15,427 nt of DNA from Coriobacteriales bacterium (GCA_031290695.1 JAITNB010000135.1:1-15427), one strand, 5' to 3'; counted from the first letter of the stretch, positions 1-8,402 are shown. Numbers and translations: made by a program. Notes: generated by a model from the letters alone, not told the origin.

Positions 1-3
1 GAC

Positions 4-1092
4 ATGGGCAAACGAACCGTCATACCCTTTGGCCCCCAGCACCCGGTGCTGCCCGAGCCGGTGCATCTCGACCTCGTTATCGAGGACGAGAAGGTCGTCG
101 AGGCGATACCGCAGATAGGCTTCATACACCGCGGCCTTGAAAAGCTCGTGCAGAAGAAGGACTACACGACCTTTGTCTCGGTGACCGAGCGCATCTGCGG
201 CATCTGCTCCTTTGGCCACAGCCTGGGCTACTCGCAGACCGTCGAGGCCCTCATGGGTGTCGAGATACCCCGCCGTGCCGAGTTCCTGCGCGTGATATGG
301 CATGAGCTCTCGCGTATCCACAGCCACCTGCTCTGGCTCGGCCTGCTCGCCGACGGCTTTGGCTACGAGAACCTCTTCATGCAGTGCTGGCGCCTGCGCG
401 AGCGCGTGCTCGACATATTCGAGGCGACCACCGGCGGCCGCGTCATCCTCTCTGCCTGCAACGTGGGCGGCGTCAACCAGGACATCTGCGACGAGGACCT
501 GCGCGGCATCGTACGCACGCTCGACGGTATGCGCGGCGAGTACGGCGAACTGCTCAAGACCTTCATAAAAGACCGCTCGGTGGAGAACCGCCTGGGCGGC
601 GTGGGCTATCTGAGCAAGAAGGACTCCCAGGACCTCTGTACCGTAGGGCCCTTCGCCCGCGCCTCCGGCATCGAGGAGGATGTGCGTATGTTTGGCTACG
701 GCGGCTACGGCGCGCTTGCCTCCTTTGAGCCCATCACCTCCGAGCGCGGCGACGGCTACGCCCGTTGTGAGGTGCGCGCCCGCGAGGTACTGCAGTCGAT
801 GGACATCATCGCCGAGATTGTTGACAAGATGCCCGATACCCCCATCGCCGTGCCGGTCAAAGGCGCGCCCGAGGCGGGCGCCATCGCCGTCTCGCGCCTT
901 GAACAGCCGCGCGGCGAGTGCTTCTATTATGCTAAAGGAAATGGCACAAAGTTCCTCGACCGCTTTCGCATCCGCACCCCAACCTCGCAAAACATCGGCG
1001 GCATGACGATGACGCTGCGAGGCTGCGACCTGGCCGACGTGCCTTTGAACGTATTGACCATCGACCCCTGTATCAGCTGCACCGAACGATAG
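4..1092 (+). CDS. echE: Ech-type [NiFe] hydrogenase large subunit
   Basis: Catalytic subunit of a group 4 (Ech) membrane-bound energy-converting hydrogenase, which oxidises reduced ferredoxin, makes H2 and pumps ions. Seen: 362 residues, near the usual Ech length of about 360; an N-terminal stretch PFGPQHPVLPEP typical of EchE; the N-terminal nickel motif RICGICSFGH with Cys65 and Cys68; the C-terminal motif DPCISCTER with Cys356 and Cys359. The protein ends three residues after the last Cys, so there is no cleavable C-terminal extension, as in EchE and CooH. This suggests no maturation endopeptidase is needed. The ATG lies only 3 nt inside the window, so its ribosome site is not visible, but the start matches the family. 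echF follows 14 nt later with its AGGGAG site overlapping this stop codon. The other Ech subunits are expected just left of the window. Related NuoD/HycE proteins are less likely given length and motifs. Confidence 0.95.
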   Translation: MGKRTVIPFGPQHPVLPEPVHLDLVIEDEKVVEAIPQIGFIHRGLEKLVQKKDYTTFVSVTERICGICSFGHSLGYSQTVEALMGVEIPRRAEFLRVIWHELSRIHSHLLWLGLLADGFGYENLFMQCWRLRERVLDIFEATTGGRVILSACNVGGVNQDICDEDLRGIVRTLDGMRGEYGELLKTFIKDRSVENRLGGVGYLSKKDSQDLCTVGPFARASGIEEDVRMFGYGGYGALASFEPITSERGDGYARCEVRAREVLQSMDIIAEIVDKMPDTPIAVPVKGAPEAGAIAVSRLEQPRGECFYYAKGNGTKFLDRFRIRTPTSQNIGGMTMTLRGCDLADVPLNVLTIDPCISCTER

Positions 1093-1106
1093 GGAGTATA
1101 CAGACC

Positions 1107-1559
1107 ATGGGAAGCTTCTACCTTACCAAGATGTCGCTGCGCAACCTCTTTAAGAAGCCGGCCACCAAGATGTACCCGGTAGCGGCACCCGTCTATACGC
1201 CCATGACCAAGGGCCATGTTGAAAACGACATCGAGACCTGCATCCTCTGCGGCATCTGTGAGAAGAAATGTCCCACGCTGGCCATAGTGGTGGATAAGCC
1301 CGCCGAGACGTGGACCATCGACCCCTTTGCGTGTATCCAATGCTACACCTGCATACGCGCCTGCCCCAAGAGTTCCCTTACGATGTTGCCCCAGTACACC
1401 GGCGCAAGCACCGGGAAGTACCTGCGCTCTGTCACGAAGCCCGAGCCCACCCCCGAGGAAAAAGCCGCCCGGGAGGCCGCCGCCCGGGAGAAGGAGGCCC
1501 GCATAGCCGCCGCGAAGGCCGCAAAAGCTGCCAAAACCGAAGCTGGTCAAGGCCAATGA
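1107..1559 (+). CDS. echF: Ech hydrogenase 4Fe-4S ferredoxin-like subunit
   Basis: Electron-transfer subunit carrying electrons between ferredoxin and the Ech core. Seen: 150 residues with two classical 4Fe-4S motifs, Cys45-48-51-55 (CILCGICEKKCP) and Cys76-79-82-86 (CIQCYTCIRACP). The N-terminus, MGSFYLTKMSLRNLFKKPAT, is the amphipathic leader usual in EchF/NuoI-type proteins. From about residue 113 the protein continues as an Ala/Glu/Lys/Arg-rich tail predicted to be helical, which adds length beyond the minimal ferredoxin fold. The AGGGAG site at 1091-1096 supports the ATG at 1107 and overlaps the echE stop, so the two are translationally linked. It is last in the Ech operon as far as the window shows. 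NuoI or HycB-like subunits are alternatives by fold, but adjacency to echE decides it. Confidence 0.92.
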   Translation: MGSFYLTKMSLRNLFKKPATKMYPVAAPVYTPMTKGHVENDIETCILCGICEKKCPTLAIVVDKPAETWTIDPFACIQCYTCIRACPKSSLTMLPQYTGASTGKYLRSVTKPEPTPEEKAAREAAAREKEARIAAAKAAKAAKTEAGQGQ

Positions 1560-1581
1560 GCTGCCTCCTCTGGTCTTACGG

Positions 1582-1587
1582 TATACT
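1582..1587 (+). promoter_or_regulatory. Possible -10 element for pgsA
   Basis: TATACT lies 38 nt before the GTG start of pgsA, in the short 66-nt gap after echF. No good -35 hexamer stands at 16-18 nt upstream, so the promoter is weakly supported and pgsA may be read from the ech operon instead. Confidence 0.25.
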
Positions 1588-1625
1588 GTATCCTCTGGAA
1601 TCCTTCGACAGTTTGAGGTCTTTGA

Positions 1626-2270
1626 GTGGGCGCCCACGTCACAAACAAGGTACTGACCATAGCAAACCTGTTGTCGCTTATCCGGCTCCTTTTGGTGCCG
1701 GTGTTCTTCGTGCTGTTCACACACTACCATAACGACATCCTCGCCTTCATCGTGTTTGTCATAGCCGCCGGCACCGACTGGATCGACGGCCAGGTCGCGC
1801 GCGCGACCCATACCGTGTCAAAGCTGGGCCAGCAGCTCGACCCGCTTGTCGATCGCGTCCTCATCATCATTGGCGTGATCTCCGTGTTTATCGTGGGCAG
1901 GGTGCCCCTCTGGGTACTCGTGGTACTCGTTGCGCGCGATGCGGTCATGTTCTGTCTTACCATCTATATGAGACGCCGGTGGAACCGCAGCTTCAAGGTC
2001 ATCTTCCTGGGAAAGCTCACGACGGCCGTCGTGATGGCCGGCTTCGCGTCACTGGTGCTCGCCTGGCCCCTTGTCCCCGGCGCCGGACTGGCCGAGGTGT
2101 CCTTCCTCCCGGGATGGGGAGCGGCCTCGGCACCCCTCGGCATCTGGCTCCTCTATGTGGGCATGTTCATCTCGTGGACAACCGGCATCATCTACCTCTA
2201 TAGGGGGACGCGTCCCACGGGCCCCAAAACCGATGAGGATGACGCAGGAGCAGGGGAGGGCCTGCTGTGA
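1626..2270 (+). CDS. pgsA: CDP-diacylglycerol--glycerol-3-phosphate 3-phosphatidyltransferase
   Basis: Integral membrane enzyme that transfers a phosphatidyl group from CDP-diacylglycerol to glycerol-3-phosphate, the committed step to phosphatidylglycerol. Seen: 214 residues with the full CDP-alcohol phosphatidyltransferase signature, D51-x2-D54-G55-x2-A58-R59-x8-G68-x3-D72-x3-D76; hydrophobic spans near 13-31, 38-50, 78-90, 95-111, 130-150 and 170-190. The start is GTG, supported by GAGG at 1615-1618 seven bases upstream and by the NKVLTIANLLSLIR N-terminus, which matches the family (usually NLPNxLTxxR). The acidic C-terminal tail is not conserved. The TGA stop overlaps the GTG of the next gene, so the two are translationally coupled. 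Other CDP-alcohol transferases, such as cardiolipin synthase of the same fold, cannot be excluded by motif alone. Confidence 0.88.
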   Translation: MGAHVTNKVLTIANLLSLIRLLLVPVFFVLFTHYHNDILAFIVFVIAAGTDWIDGQVARATHTVSKLGQQLDPLVDRVLIIIGVISVFIVGRVPLWVLVVLVARDAVMFCLTIYMRRRWNRSFKVIFLGKLTTAVVMAGFASLVLAWPLVPGAGLAEVSFLPGWGAASAPLGIWLLYVGMFISWTTGIIYLYRGTRPTGPKTDEDDAGAGEGLL

Positions 2271-4435
2271 CCGCGTCCCGCGACAACCGTCGGCGCAATA
2301 CGGCCCGGGCCTCACGCTCCCCCAATACCTGGCAGCGGCATACGGACGGTATGGCCCTGCCTACAGCCGAGAAGCCTGTGAACAAGCGCAGCACCATCGA
2401 TGGCAAGCGCGCCATCGAACGGCTCAATGCCGCAGCCGACAAGCGCCAGGGCAGGAAGCGCTCAAAGCACGCGGGCCCCGGCACGGCCCCCGGCAAGACG
2501 CAGAGGCTGTTTAACTCTCCTGCCAGGGCGCGCGTGGGCGTGGCCGTCCTCCTTGTCATTATCATCGTAGGCGGGTTCTCCGCAGTAGACGGCATAGCGA
2601 GCCTTGGCAGGATACACCGAGGTGTCACGGTGGCCGGCATCGATGTTGGCGGCATGAGCACCGCCGCCGCCGCCGCCCTTATCGAGACAGAGCTCACCGC
2701 CGCCGCCGCCGCACCCATCGACCTGTTTGCCGACGAGGACGCCGCGCAAAAGGGAGCAAGCGACACAGCCCCCATCCTTGACGCCATCGCGTCGTACCAG
2801 AGTGGCAGCCAGCCCGCCAGCACGCGGTCCTGGCGCATCACGACCAGCTCGCTCGGCGCCTATGTGGACGGTGAGGGGCTGGCACAACAGGCCTATGCTG
2901 TGGGGCGCGGGCTCGACTTCCTGCCTAGCCGCCTTGTGGCCAACATCCAAGGTGTCGCCCTCGACGCGCACCTCGTCTACGACACGGCGCAGCTCGCGGC
3001 GCTTGAGGACGTGCTCACGCAATCGACCGGTAACCCCATGCGCAACGCCGGCATCCGGTTTGACAACGGGGTGTTCGTCGCCGAGGACGGCGAGGACGGC
3101 TATGTTGTCGAGCACACGGTCTTCGTCGAGCAGCTCGACCGGGCCTTCCTCACCAGCACGCGCTCCCTTGTCGTCCCGATGGAGTCGACGGAGAAGGCCG
3201 TAGGCCTCGCCCAGGCCCAGGAACTCGCCCGTATGGTGCAGGAATGTATCGCACAGCCCATTGTCCTTGCCTATGGGAAGGATTTGTGGGAGCTCTCAGG
3301 CAACAAGCTGGGCCCCTGGGTTGGCACCTCGGTCGAACAGGATGGCACGGGGTACCGCCTCACGGCGCACATCGACCCTGAGAAGCTCAAGGACGGCCTT
3401 GGCCAGGTCGTCGGCGACATCAACCCCGGCATCCCCGCCAGGGACGCGTCGTTTAAGGTCACAGGCGGGCAGGTCGCCGTTGTCCCCTCGGCTGCTGGCG
3501 AGGGCATCGACTTCAAGAGGCTCGCCGCCGACCTTGACGGCATACTCTTCTCCGGCACACCCGCCGAGCGCACGGTGTCCTTGACCATAGGCACCCTGGA
3601 GCCCGAGGTCACCACCGCCGATGCCGAGGCGATGCACATCACACAGAAGATTGCCACCTACACGACCTCGTACTCCGGCACCTCCGCTGCCACCGTGGCC
3701 AACATCCAGCTTGCGGCCGACCTCATCAACGGCTCGCTCATTGCCCCACAGCAGGTGTGGTCGTTCAACGGGACCACCGGCGAATGCACGGCCGCCCGCG
3801 GGTTCCAGGAGTCCAAGGCCATCTATGGCGACGAGCTTGTCGATGAGATAGGCGGCGGTATCTGCCAGGTGGCCACGACCATCTTCAATGCAGTGTTTGA
3901 GTCGGGTTATCCCATTGCCGAGCGCTATAACCATTCCCAGTACCTCGCCAAATACCCCGACGGCCGTGATGCGGCAGTCTCATGGCCAGGCCTCGACTTC
4001 AAGTTCCAAAACGACACCAAAGACTGGGTGCTCCTCATCCTCAGCTATGACGATACCGGCATAACCGCCACACTTTGGGGGACCAGCCCAGGCTATACCG
4101 TAGGGCAGCAGGTCTCCGATTGGGCGACGGGCGACAAATACCCCACGAAGAAGGTTGACGACCCCGAGATGCTTGAGGGGCAGACCAGGGTAGAGACCAA
4201 GGGCGAGGACGGCAAGATCATCTACGTGACGCGTTACGTCTACAACGCGAGCGGCGACTTGCTGCGTGAAGGCAAGCTGCGTTCTGCCTACGAGCCGGTG
4301 ACCGAGGTCATACGGGTGGGTACGAAGAAGGACCCCAACGAGCAGCCCGCCGCCAGCCCGCCGCCCGCCGCTGACCCTCAGCCCCCGGCCCCGTCCCCCG
4401 AGACGCAGGCACCCGACCCCACGCCCGCAGGGTGA
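2267..4435 (+). CDS. VanW family cell-wall protein with G5 domain
   Basis: Large membrane-anchored envelope protein of the VanW/YoaR type. The role of VanW is unknown; it need not mean glycopeptide resistance. Seen, of 722 residues: a basic cytoplasmic N-terminus (1-87); one transmembrane segment about 88-107; an extracellular region with two peptidoglycan-binding-type repeats, judged by length and position (about 120-450); the VanW domain about 465-605 with the hallmark GGGICQVATTIFNA at 528-541 and NGSLIAPQQVWSFN at 488-501; a G5-type segment about 645-686; and a Pro/Ala-rich C-terminal tail typical of wall-spanning linkers. The GTG start at 2267 overlaps the pgsA stop and has GGGGAGGG at 2253-2260; the ATG at 2351 is an alternative. 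Two pure GCC tracts code for Ala-5 runs near 131-149. Confidence 0.88.
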   Translation: MTASRDNRRRNTARASRSPNTWQRHTDGMALPTAEKPVNKRSTIDGKRAIERLNAAADKRQGRKRSKHAGPGTAPGKTQRLFNSPARARVGVAVLLVIIIVGGFSAVDGIASLGRIHRGVTVAGIDVGGMSTAAAAALIETELTAAAAAPIDLFADEDAAQKGASDTAPILDAIASYQSGSQPASTRSWRITTSSLGAYVDGEGLAQQAYAVGRGLDFLPSRLVANIQGVALDAHLVYDTAQLAALEDVLTQSTGNPMRNAGIRFDNGVFVAEDGEDGYVVEHTVFVEQLDRAFLTSTRSLVVPMESTEKAVGLAQAQELARMVQECIAQPIVLAYGKDLWELSGNKLGPWVGTSVEQDGTGYRLTAHIDPEKLKDGLGQVVGDINPGIPARDASFKVTGGQVAVVPSAAGEGIDFKRLAADLDGILFSGTPAERTVSLTIGTLEPEVTTADAEAMHITQKIATYTTSYSGTSAATVANIQLAADLINGSLIAPQQVWSFNGTTGECTAARGFQESKAIYGDELVDEIGGGICQVATTIFNAVFESGYPIAERYNHSQYLAKYPDGRDAAVSWPGLDFKFQNDTKDWVLLILSYDDTGITATLWGTSPGYTVGQQVSDWATGDKYPTKKVDDPEMLEGQTRVETKGEDGKIIYVTRYVYNASGDLLREGKLRSAYEPVTEVIRVGTKKDPNEQPAASPPPAADPQPPAPSPETQAPDPTPAG
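2660..2713 (+). repeat. Two GCC trinucleotide tracts inside the VanW gene
   Basis: ACC(GCC)5 at 2660-2677 and ACC(GCC)4GCA at 2696-2713 encode two T-A5 blocks 18 nt apart. Changes in copy number would stay in frame and only alter Ala-run length. Confidence 0.8.
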
Positions 4436-4460
4436 CAGTACCCGATGATTCCGGTATGGT
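4432..4460 (+). promoter_or_regulatory. Sigma-70-type promoter for the first ligase operon
   Basis: GTGACA (4432-4437, overlapping the VanW stop codon) and TATGGT (4455-4460) are separated by exactly 17 nt, matching the consensus at 5 and 4 of 6 positions. Transcription would start near 4467, about 45 nt before the ligase start. No hairpin terminator separates it from the VanW gene. Confidence 0.5.
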
Positions 4461-4511
4461 ATAGCACGATGTAGTGATGACTGCTTTGTGGAAGAGAGAG
4501 GAAGGACGACC

Positions 4512-5861
4512 GTGTCTGATGTGACGAGAACGGTGGTTGGCGGGGAACGCTACTTCCAGCCCGCGGTAGAGAAGATGGGGCGCGACGAGCTCAACAGCCT
4601 GCAGCTCGAACGTCTCCGCAAGACGGTGGCCAACTGCTATGAGAACATCCCGTTTTACCACAAGGTGATTGACGCCAAGGGCATCGACCCTTATGCGATC
4701 GCGTCCCTTGACGACCTGCACGCGCTGCCCTTCACCACGAAGCAGGACATGCGCGATGCCTACCCCTTTGGCCTCTTCGCCATCGACGTGCATGACCGCG
4801 CGGTGCAGCGGCTGCATGCGTCGTCGGGGACAACCGGCAATGCGACCGTGTGCGGGTATACGCAGTACGACCTCGACTGCTGGGGGGACTGTTTTGCGCG
4901 CAATATCGCGCAGGTGGGCGGCGGCCCCGAGTCGATCCTGCAGGTCTCCTACGGGTATGGGCTCTTTACCGGAGGCCTGGGCGCCCATGAGGGCGGTATC
5001 CGTATGGGCGCGACGATCCTGCCCATGTCGAGCGGCAACACCAAGCGCCAGGTGCAGATGATGAAGGACTTTGGCAGCGACATACTCGCCTGCACGCCGT
5101 CGTATGCCCTGCTCATCGCCGACACAGCCATCGAGATGGGGTATGACCCAGCGACCGAGTTCAAGGTGTCGGGGGCGATTCTCGGTGCCGAGCCCTGCTC
5201 GCAGGGGATGCGCGCGGAGATCGAGCGCAAGCTCGGCGTCACGGTTGTCGACATCTATGGGCTCTCGGAGGTCATGGGCCCTGGCGTGTCGTGCGAATGC
5301 CGGTACCAGGATGGCCTGCATGTGGCCGAGGACCACTTCATCATCGAGATCATCGACCCCGAGACCCTTGAGCCAGTTCCCGACGGGCAGTGGGGCGAGG
5401 TGGTGTTCACGACACTCACAAAAGAGTGTTCGCCGCTTATTCGCTATCGTACTCGTGATATATCACGTATCATCCCCGGCGACTGCGCCTGTGGGCGCAC
5501 CCTGCGCCGCATGGACCGCATCACGGGGCGTACCGACGACATGCTCATCATCCGCGGCGTCAACGTGTTCCCGAGCCAAATACAACAGGTCATCACGGCC
5601 TTTGACGAGGTCACGTCGTACTACCAGATCATCCTCACGCGCGAGGGGCCGCTTGACCACGTGACCCTCAAAGTCGAGACGGTGCCCGAGTTCGACTTTG
5701 ACGAGATACGCCGCATCGAGGATCTGCAGCGCCGCATTGTCGCCGAGCTCAAGAGCAACCTGCAGGTATCGGTCGAGGTGAAGGTTGTGGAGCCCAAATC
5801 CATCGAGCGCAGTGAGGGCAAGGCCAAGCGCGTCTTCGACCTCAGAGAGACAGGTGAGTGA
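4512..5861 (+). CDS. paaK: Aryl-CoA ligase, phenylacetate-CoA ligase family (copy 1)
   Basis: AMP-forming ligase joining an arylacetic acid (phenylacetate or indoleacetate type) to CoA; cytosolic. Seen, numbering from GTG 4512 (449 residues): P-loop-like ASSGTTGN at 103-110; DIYGLSEVMGPG at 247-258; YRTRD at 312-316; the DDMLIIRG hinge at 342-349; and the C-terminal lid with EGKAKRVFD and the expected catalytic Lys near 437. Cysteines in CEC (261-263) and CAC (325-327) could form a metal site, but that is inference. The start is set by AGGAAGGA at 4499-4506, which fits GTG 4512; the in-frame GTG at 4488 has no ribosome site. The ACT gene follows after one base. The exact substrate cannot be read from the sequence. 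A second, related ligase lies at 9334. Confidence 0.88.
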   Translation: MSDVTRTVVGGERYFQPAVEKMGRDELNSLQLERLRKTVANCYENIPFYHKVIDAKGIDPYAIASLDDLHALPFTTKQDMRDAYPFGLFAIDVHDRAVQRLHASSGTTGNATVCGYTQYDLDCWGDCFARNIAQVGGGPESILQVSYGYGLFTGGLGAHEGGIRMGATILPMSSGNTKRQVQMMKDFGSDILACTPSYALLIADTAIEMGYDPATEFKVSGAILGAEPCSQGMRAEIERKLGVTVVDIYGLSEVMGPGVSCECRYQDGLHVAEDHFIIEIIDPETLEPVPDGQWGEVVFTTLTKECSPLIRYRTRDISRIIPGDCACGRTLRRMDRITGRTDDMLIIRGVNVFPSQIQQVITAFDEVTSYYQIILTREGPLDHVTLKVETVPEFDFDEIRRIEDLQRRIVAELKSNLQVSVEVKVVEPKSIERSEGKAKRVFDLRETGE

Positions 5862-5862
5862 C

Positions 5863-6288
5863 ATGATCGACCAGGTTACTGTTTTCCTTGAGAACGACAA
5901 GGGCAGGCTCGCCGCGCTGTGCCGCACCCTGGGGGAGGCGCATATCTCCATGCACGCCCTCACCCTTGCCGACACCGCCGACTACGGCGTGGCGCGCATC
6001 ATCGCCGACACACCGGCACAGGCGGTCGAGATGCTGCGCGACAAAGGCTACCGTGCCAAGCTCACGCGGGTCTACGCCGTTGCGGTACCCAACCACGCCG
6101 GCGGCCTCGCCCAGTTGCTTGAGGCCTTTGATGCCGCACAGGTCAACGTGGAGTATGCCTACTGCTTTAGTATGAACCAGGCCGAGGCCATCGATGTCCT
6201 GCGCATCGACCAGGAAGATGCGGCCCCCGCCATCATCGCACAGGCCGGCTACCGGCTCCTGGAGGCCAACGATCTCTATGCGCTCTAA
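5863..6288 (+). CDS. Tandem ACT domain protein (copy 1)
   Basis: Small cytosolic protein of two ACT domains (about 3-70 and 71-141), a fold that binds amino acids and regulates partner proteins. Proteins of this type are commonly coded beside phenylacetate-CoA ligase genes in anaerobes and archaea, where they probably sense aromatic amino acids; that role is inferred. Seen: MIDQVTVFLENDKGRLAAL, LADTADYGVARII and VPNHAGGLAQLL, each matching ACT beta-alpha-beta units. The ATG at 5863 is chosen because it begins the first ACT strand and follows AGGTGAG at 5852-5858. A longer frame open from 5785 would lie inside the ligase gene and adds no recognisable residues. The 3' end overlaps the carboxypeptidase start by 11 nt. 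Confidence 0.88.
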   Translation: MIDQVTVFLENDKGRLAALCRTLGEAHISMHALTLADTADYGVARIIADTPAQAVEMLRDKGYRAKLTRVYAVAVPNHAGGLAQLLEAFDAAQVNVEYAYCFSMNQAEAIDVLRIDQEDAAPAIIAQAGYRLLEANDLYAL

Positions 6289-7582
6289 CGCCCTGCGGCT
6301 CCTCCTCGCCCTCGCGCTGCTTCTTGGCAGCGCGGCGGCGGGCCTTGGCACGCTGCCCCCTGCCTTCGCCGACCAGCGCCCTGGCGATACCGTCAACGGC
6401 ACCCCCATCGGCGACCTTGCCCCACCGGCCGAGGACCTCCCGAGCATCACCGCCAGCTACGCCGGCATCTGCACCGGGGACGGCACCGTCCTCTGGGAGC
6501 GCGACGCAAACACCCAGACCCCTATGGCATCCACCACCAAGATAATGACCGCGCTTATCGCCTTGGAGAACAGCGCGCCTGAGACCCCGATGATGGTGAC
6601 GGTGGGCGCGAGTGTGACCGATGGCTCGACCGCCGGTCTGGAGGCGGGGCAGACCCTCACGCTGCATGACCTCCTCTACGCCCTCATGCTCCCCTCGGGC
6701 AACGATGCCGCGGTGGTCATCGCCGAGAATATCGCGGGTACCACGTTCTCGTTCGTCGACCTGATGAACGAGAAGGCCAAGGCCCTGGGCATGGCCAACA
6801 CGCACTTTGCCGACGTGCACGGCCTTAGCGACGAGGACCACTACACAACGGCGAACGACTTCCTCATACTCACTCGTGCCGCCATGCAGGAGCCGCTGTT
6901 CAGAGAGGTCGTCGGCACCCGCGAGATAACGGTGACCATCGACGGCGAGGAGGTCAAGTGGGAGAGCACCAACCTCCTGTTCGACCTCATGCCCAACGCC
7001 ACCGGTGTCAAGACCGGCTTCACCGACCTTGCGGGCTATTGCTTTGTTGGCACTGCGCAGCGCAACGGCATCGAACTCTACGCCGTCATCTTCCATGACA
7101 CCGTCGACGACCCCCAGCCGCGCTTTGATGACGCGGCGGCGCTGCTCGAATGGGGCTTTAGGCATTACCGCCGTGTCGAGCTCATCAACACGAAGCAACT
7201 GGTGGGTACCATGGCCCTCACAAGCTGGCTCGACAAGAATGTGGAGGCCTATGTCCCGGCGACCATCAACCTCGAGCTCTTTGACCTCGATGGCCCCATC
7301 TCCCAGGAGATCCTCCTTGAGGACTGGGAGGGCGCGGTGCGCAAAGGCGCCATCTGCGGCTCCATCATCTGGTCCCAGAATGGCGAGGTCCTCGCGACCT
7401 CCGACCTCATGGCTGCCCAGTCTGTCCCCGAGCCCAGCTTCTTCGAGGGCCTCAGCATCTCGTGGACCCGCTTCTGGGGCAACCTCTTTGGCAACCTTGA
7501 GGTGGAGAAGACCGAGATAACCCTCTCAGACACCCTCACCCTCCCCATGATCCCTCCTCCGTCCAGCGAGCCACAGGAGTAA
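6278..7582 (+). CDS. dacA: D-alanyl-D-alanine carboxypeptidase (penicillin-binding protein 5/6 type)
   Basis: Exported low-molecular-weight penicillin-binding protein that removes the terminal D-Ala from peptidoglycan stem peptides. Seen, numbering from ATG 6278 (434 residues): a signal peptide of 31 residues with an LLLALALLLGSAAAG core and AFA cleavage site; the S11-family active-site motifs STTK at 85-88 (nucleophile Ser85), SGN at 140-142 and KTG at 245-247; then a C-terminal beta domain like PBP5_C (about 310-380) and a short tail. The last part (SWTRFWGNLFGNL) could be an amphipathic membrane-binding helix as in this family. GGAGG at 6261-6265 lies 12 nt upstream. The start overlaps the ACT gene, so it belongs to the same transcript, an odd mix of aromatic-acid and wall functions. 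Confidence 0.92.
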   Translation: MRSNALRLLLALALLLGSAAAGLGTLPPAFADQRPGDTVNGTPIGDLAPPAEDLPSITASYAGICTGDGTVLWERDANTQTPMASTTKIMTALIALENSAPETPMMVTVGASVTDGSTAGLEAGQTLTLHDLLYALMLPSGNDAAVVIAENIAGTTFSFVDLMNEKAKALGMANTHFADVHGLSDEDHYTTANDFLILTRAAMQEPLFREVVGTREITVTIDGEEVKWESTNLLFDLMPNATGVKTGFTDLAGYCFVGTAQRNGIELYAVIFHDTVDDPQPRFDDAAALLEWGFRHYRRVELINTKQLVGTMALTSWLDKNVEAYVPATINLELFDLDGPISQEILLEDWEGAVRKGAICGSIIWSQNGEVLATSDLMAAQSVPEPSFFEGLSISWTRFWGNLFGNLEVEKTEITLSDTLTLPMIPPPSSEPQE

Positions 7583-7587
7583 GGCTT

Positions 7588-8364
7588 ATGCAACCCTGCT
7601 CGTTTTGCAACTATGGCACCCTTGGCAAGCTTCGTATAAGCGGGGCGGATGCTGGGCGGTTCATCGCGACCATGACCACGGCCAACAGTGAGCGGCTCGC
7701 CCTTGTGGGTGCCGCTGCACCGGCCCTGCTGCTCACGGGCGAGGGCGAGGTCATCGACGTGGTCATGGCCATACGCACGGGCGATGCCGAGTACATGCTC
7801 ACCACCAGCCCATCGGTGGCAGGGGAGGCCTTTGACTGGCTGCTTGCGCACAGCAAGTTGTGCGACGGGAACGGCCCGGTCTTCCCCTGCCTCTCTATCA
7901 CAGATGAGACCATGTCACTCGCCGTCGCCGTCCTCATCGGCGCAGGGGGCAGGGCGGTACTCGACGAGCTCGTGCAGGGAACCCTTGCTGCCTCGACCAT
8001 GGAATCCCTCTCTCTGGTGCAGCTCGACACGGTTCCCGTGATGGTGCTCACGTATCCCTTCCTCAAAGAGGAGGTGTTTGAGCTCTATTGTGCGCCGGGC
8101 AGGTGGGATGCCATCGAGCACGTGCTCCTGAGCTTTCCCGAGATCGACCCCATCCCACTGCAGCACTACCTCGACGCGCGCCGCGCACACGGCACCTGGT
8201 TCGCCGCCGCTGAGGATGGCGCCTACCGCTACCCCGATGAGGCAGGCCTCGCCCACCTCATCCGCCCCGATGCCAGCTACGTGGGCGCCGCAGCGCTGCA
8301 GGAAAGAACTCACAGGGACGCTCCTCTGCCGTGTTCATTGCCGGATTCATCAACAATCCCATGA
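7588..8364 (+). CDS. GcvT/YgfZ-fold protein, function unknown
   Basis: Resembles the folate-binding aminomethyltransferase (GcvT) / YgfZ fold but is shorter (258 residues against about 360 for GcvT). Seen: an N-terminal LGKLRISGADAGRFIATMTTAN that aligns in style with the GcvT/YgfZ N-terminus; VMAIRTGDAEYMLTTSP as the next strand pair; and a late LIRPDASYVGAAALQ segment like the GcvT helix. The YgfZ hallmark KGCYxGQE is absent, and N-terminal Cys4 and Cys7 (CSFC) are unusual. AGGAG at 7575-7579 sits just before the dacA stop, supporting ATG 7588. The last 20 or so residues look unlike the family and are coded in lower-GC DNA that also holds the next promoter. Real glycine cleavage activity is doubtful, because no gcvP or gcvH is nearby. 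Confidence 0.65.
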   Translation: MQPCSFCNYGTLGKLRISGADAGRFIATMTTANSERLALVGAAAPALLLTGEGEVIDVVMAIRTGDAEYMLTTSPSVAGEAFDWLLAHSKLCDGNGPVFPCLSITDETMSLAVAVLIGAGGRAVLDELVQGTLAASTMESLSLVQLDTVPVMVLTYPFLKEEVFELYCAPGRWDAIEHVLLSFPEIDPIPLQHYLDARRAHGTWFAAAEDGAYRYPDEAGLAHLIRPDASYVGAAALQERTHRDAPLPCSLPDSSTIP

Positions 8365-8390
8365 CAGAAGCCGCTCAGACCAAGTATCAT
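8361..8390 (+). promoter_or_regulatory. Sigma-70-type promoter for the FHA operon
   Basis: ATGACA (8361-8366, containing the previous gene's TGA) and TATCAT (8385-8390) are 18 nt apart and each matches the consensus at 5 of 6 positions. The expected start near 8397 lies just before the stem-loop at 8403-8420. The local drop in GC also fits a promoter. Confidence 0.55.
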
Positions 8391-8402
8391 GGAGGCAGCA
8401 AA

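Noticed and set aside
927..1811. 294-codon minus-strand frame across echF and pgsA
   Set aside because: It lies opposite three well-supported genes, is Gly-rich and of no known family, and has no ribosome site.
2267..4435. Vancomycin resistance gene
   Set aside because: The VanW domain occurs widely in Gram-positive wall proteins; no vanA/H/X-type genes are present.
4308..5336. 342-codon minus-strand frame opposite the first ligase
   Set aside because: Antisense shadow of the ligase and the VanW end; low-complexity His/Arg/Ala composition.
5785..5862. N-terminal extension of the first ACT gene
   Set aside because: The extra residues lie inside the ligase gene in another frame and do not resemble an ACT domain; ATG 5863 has its own ribosome site.
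6194..6277. N-terminal extension of the carboxypeptidase
   Set aside because: It would precede and spoil the signal peptide and lies inside the ACT gene.
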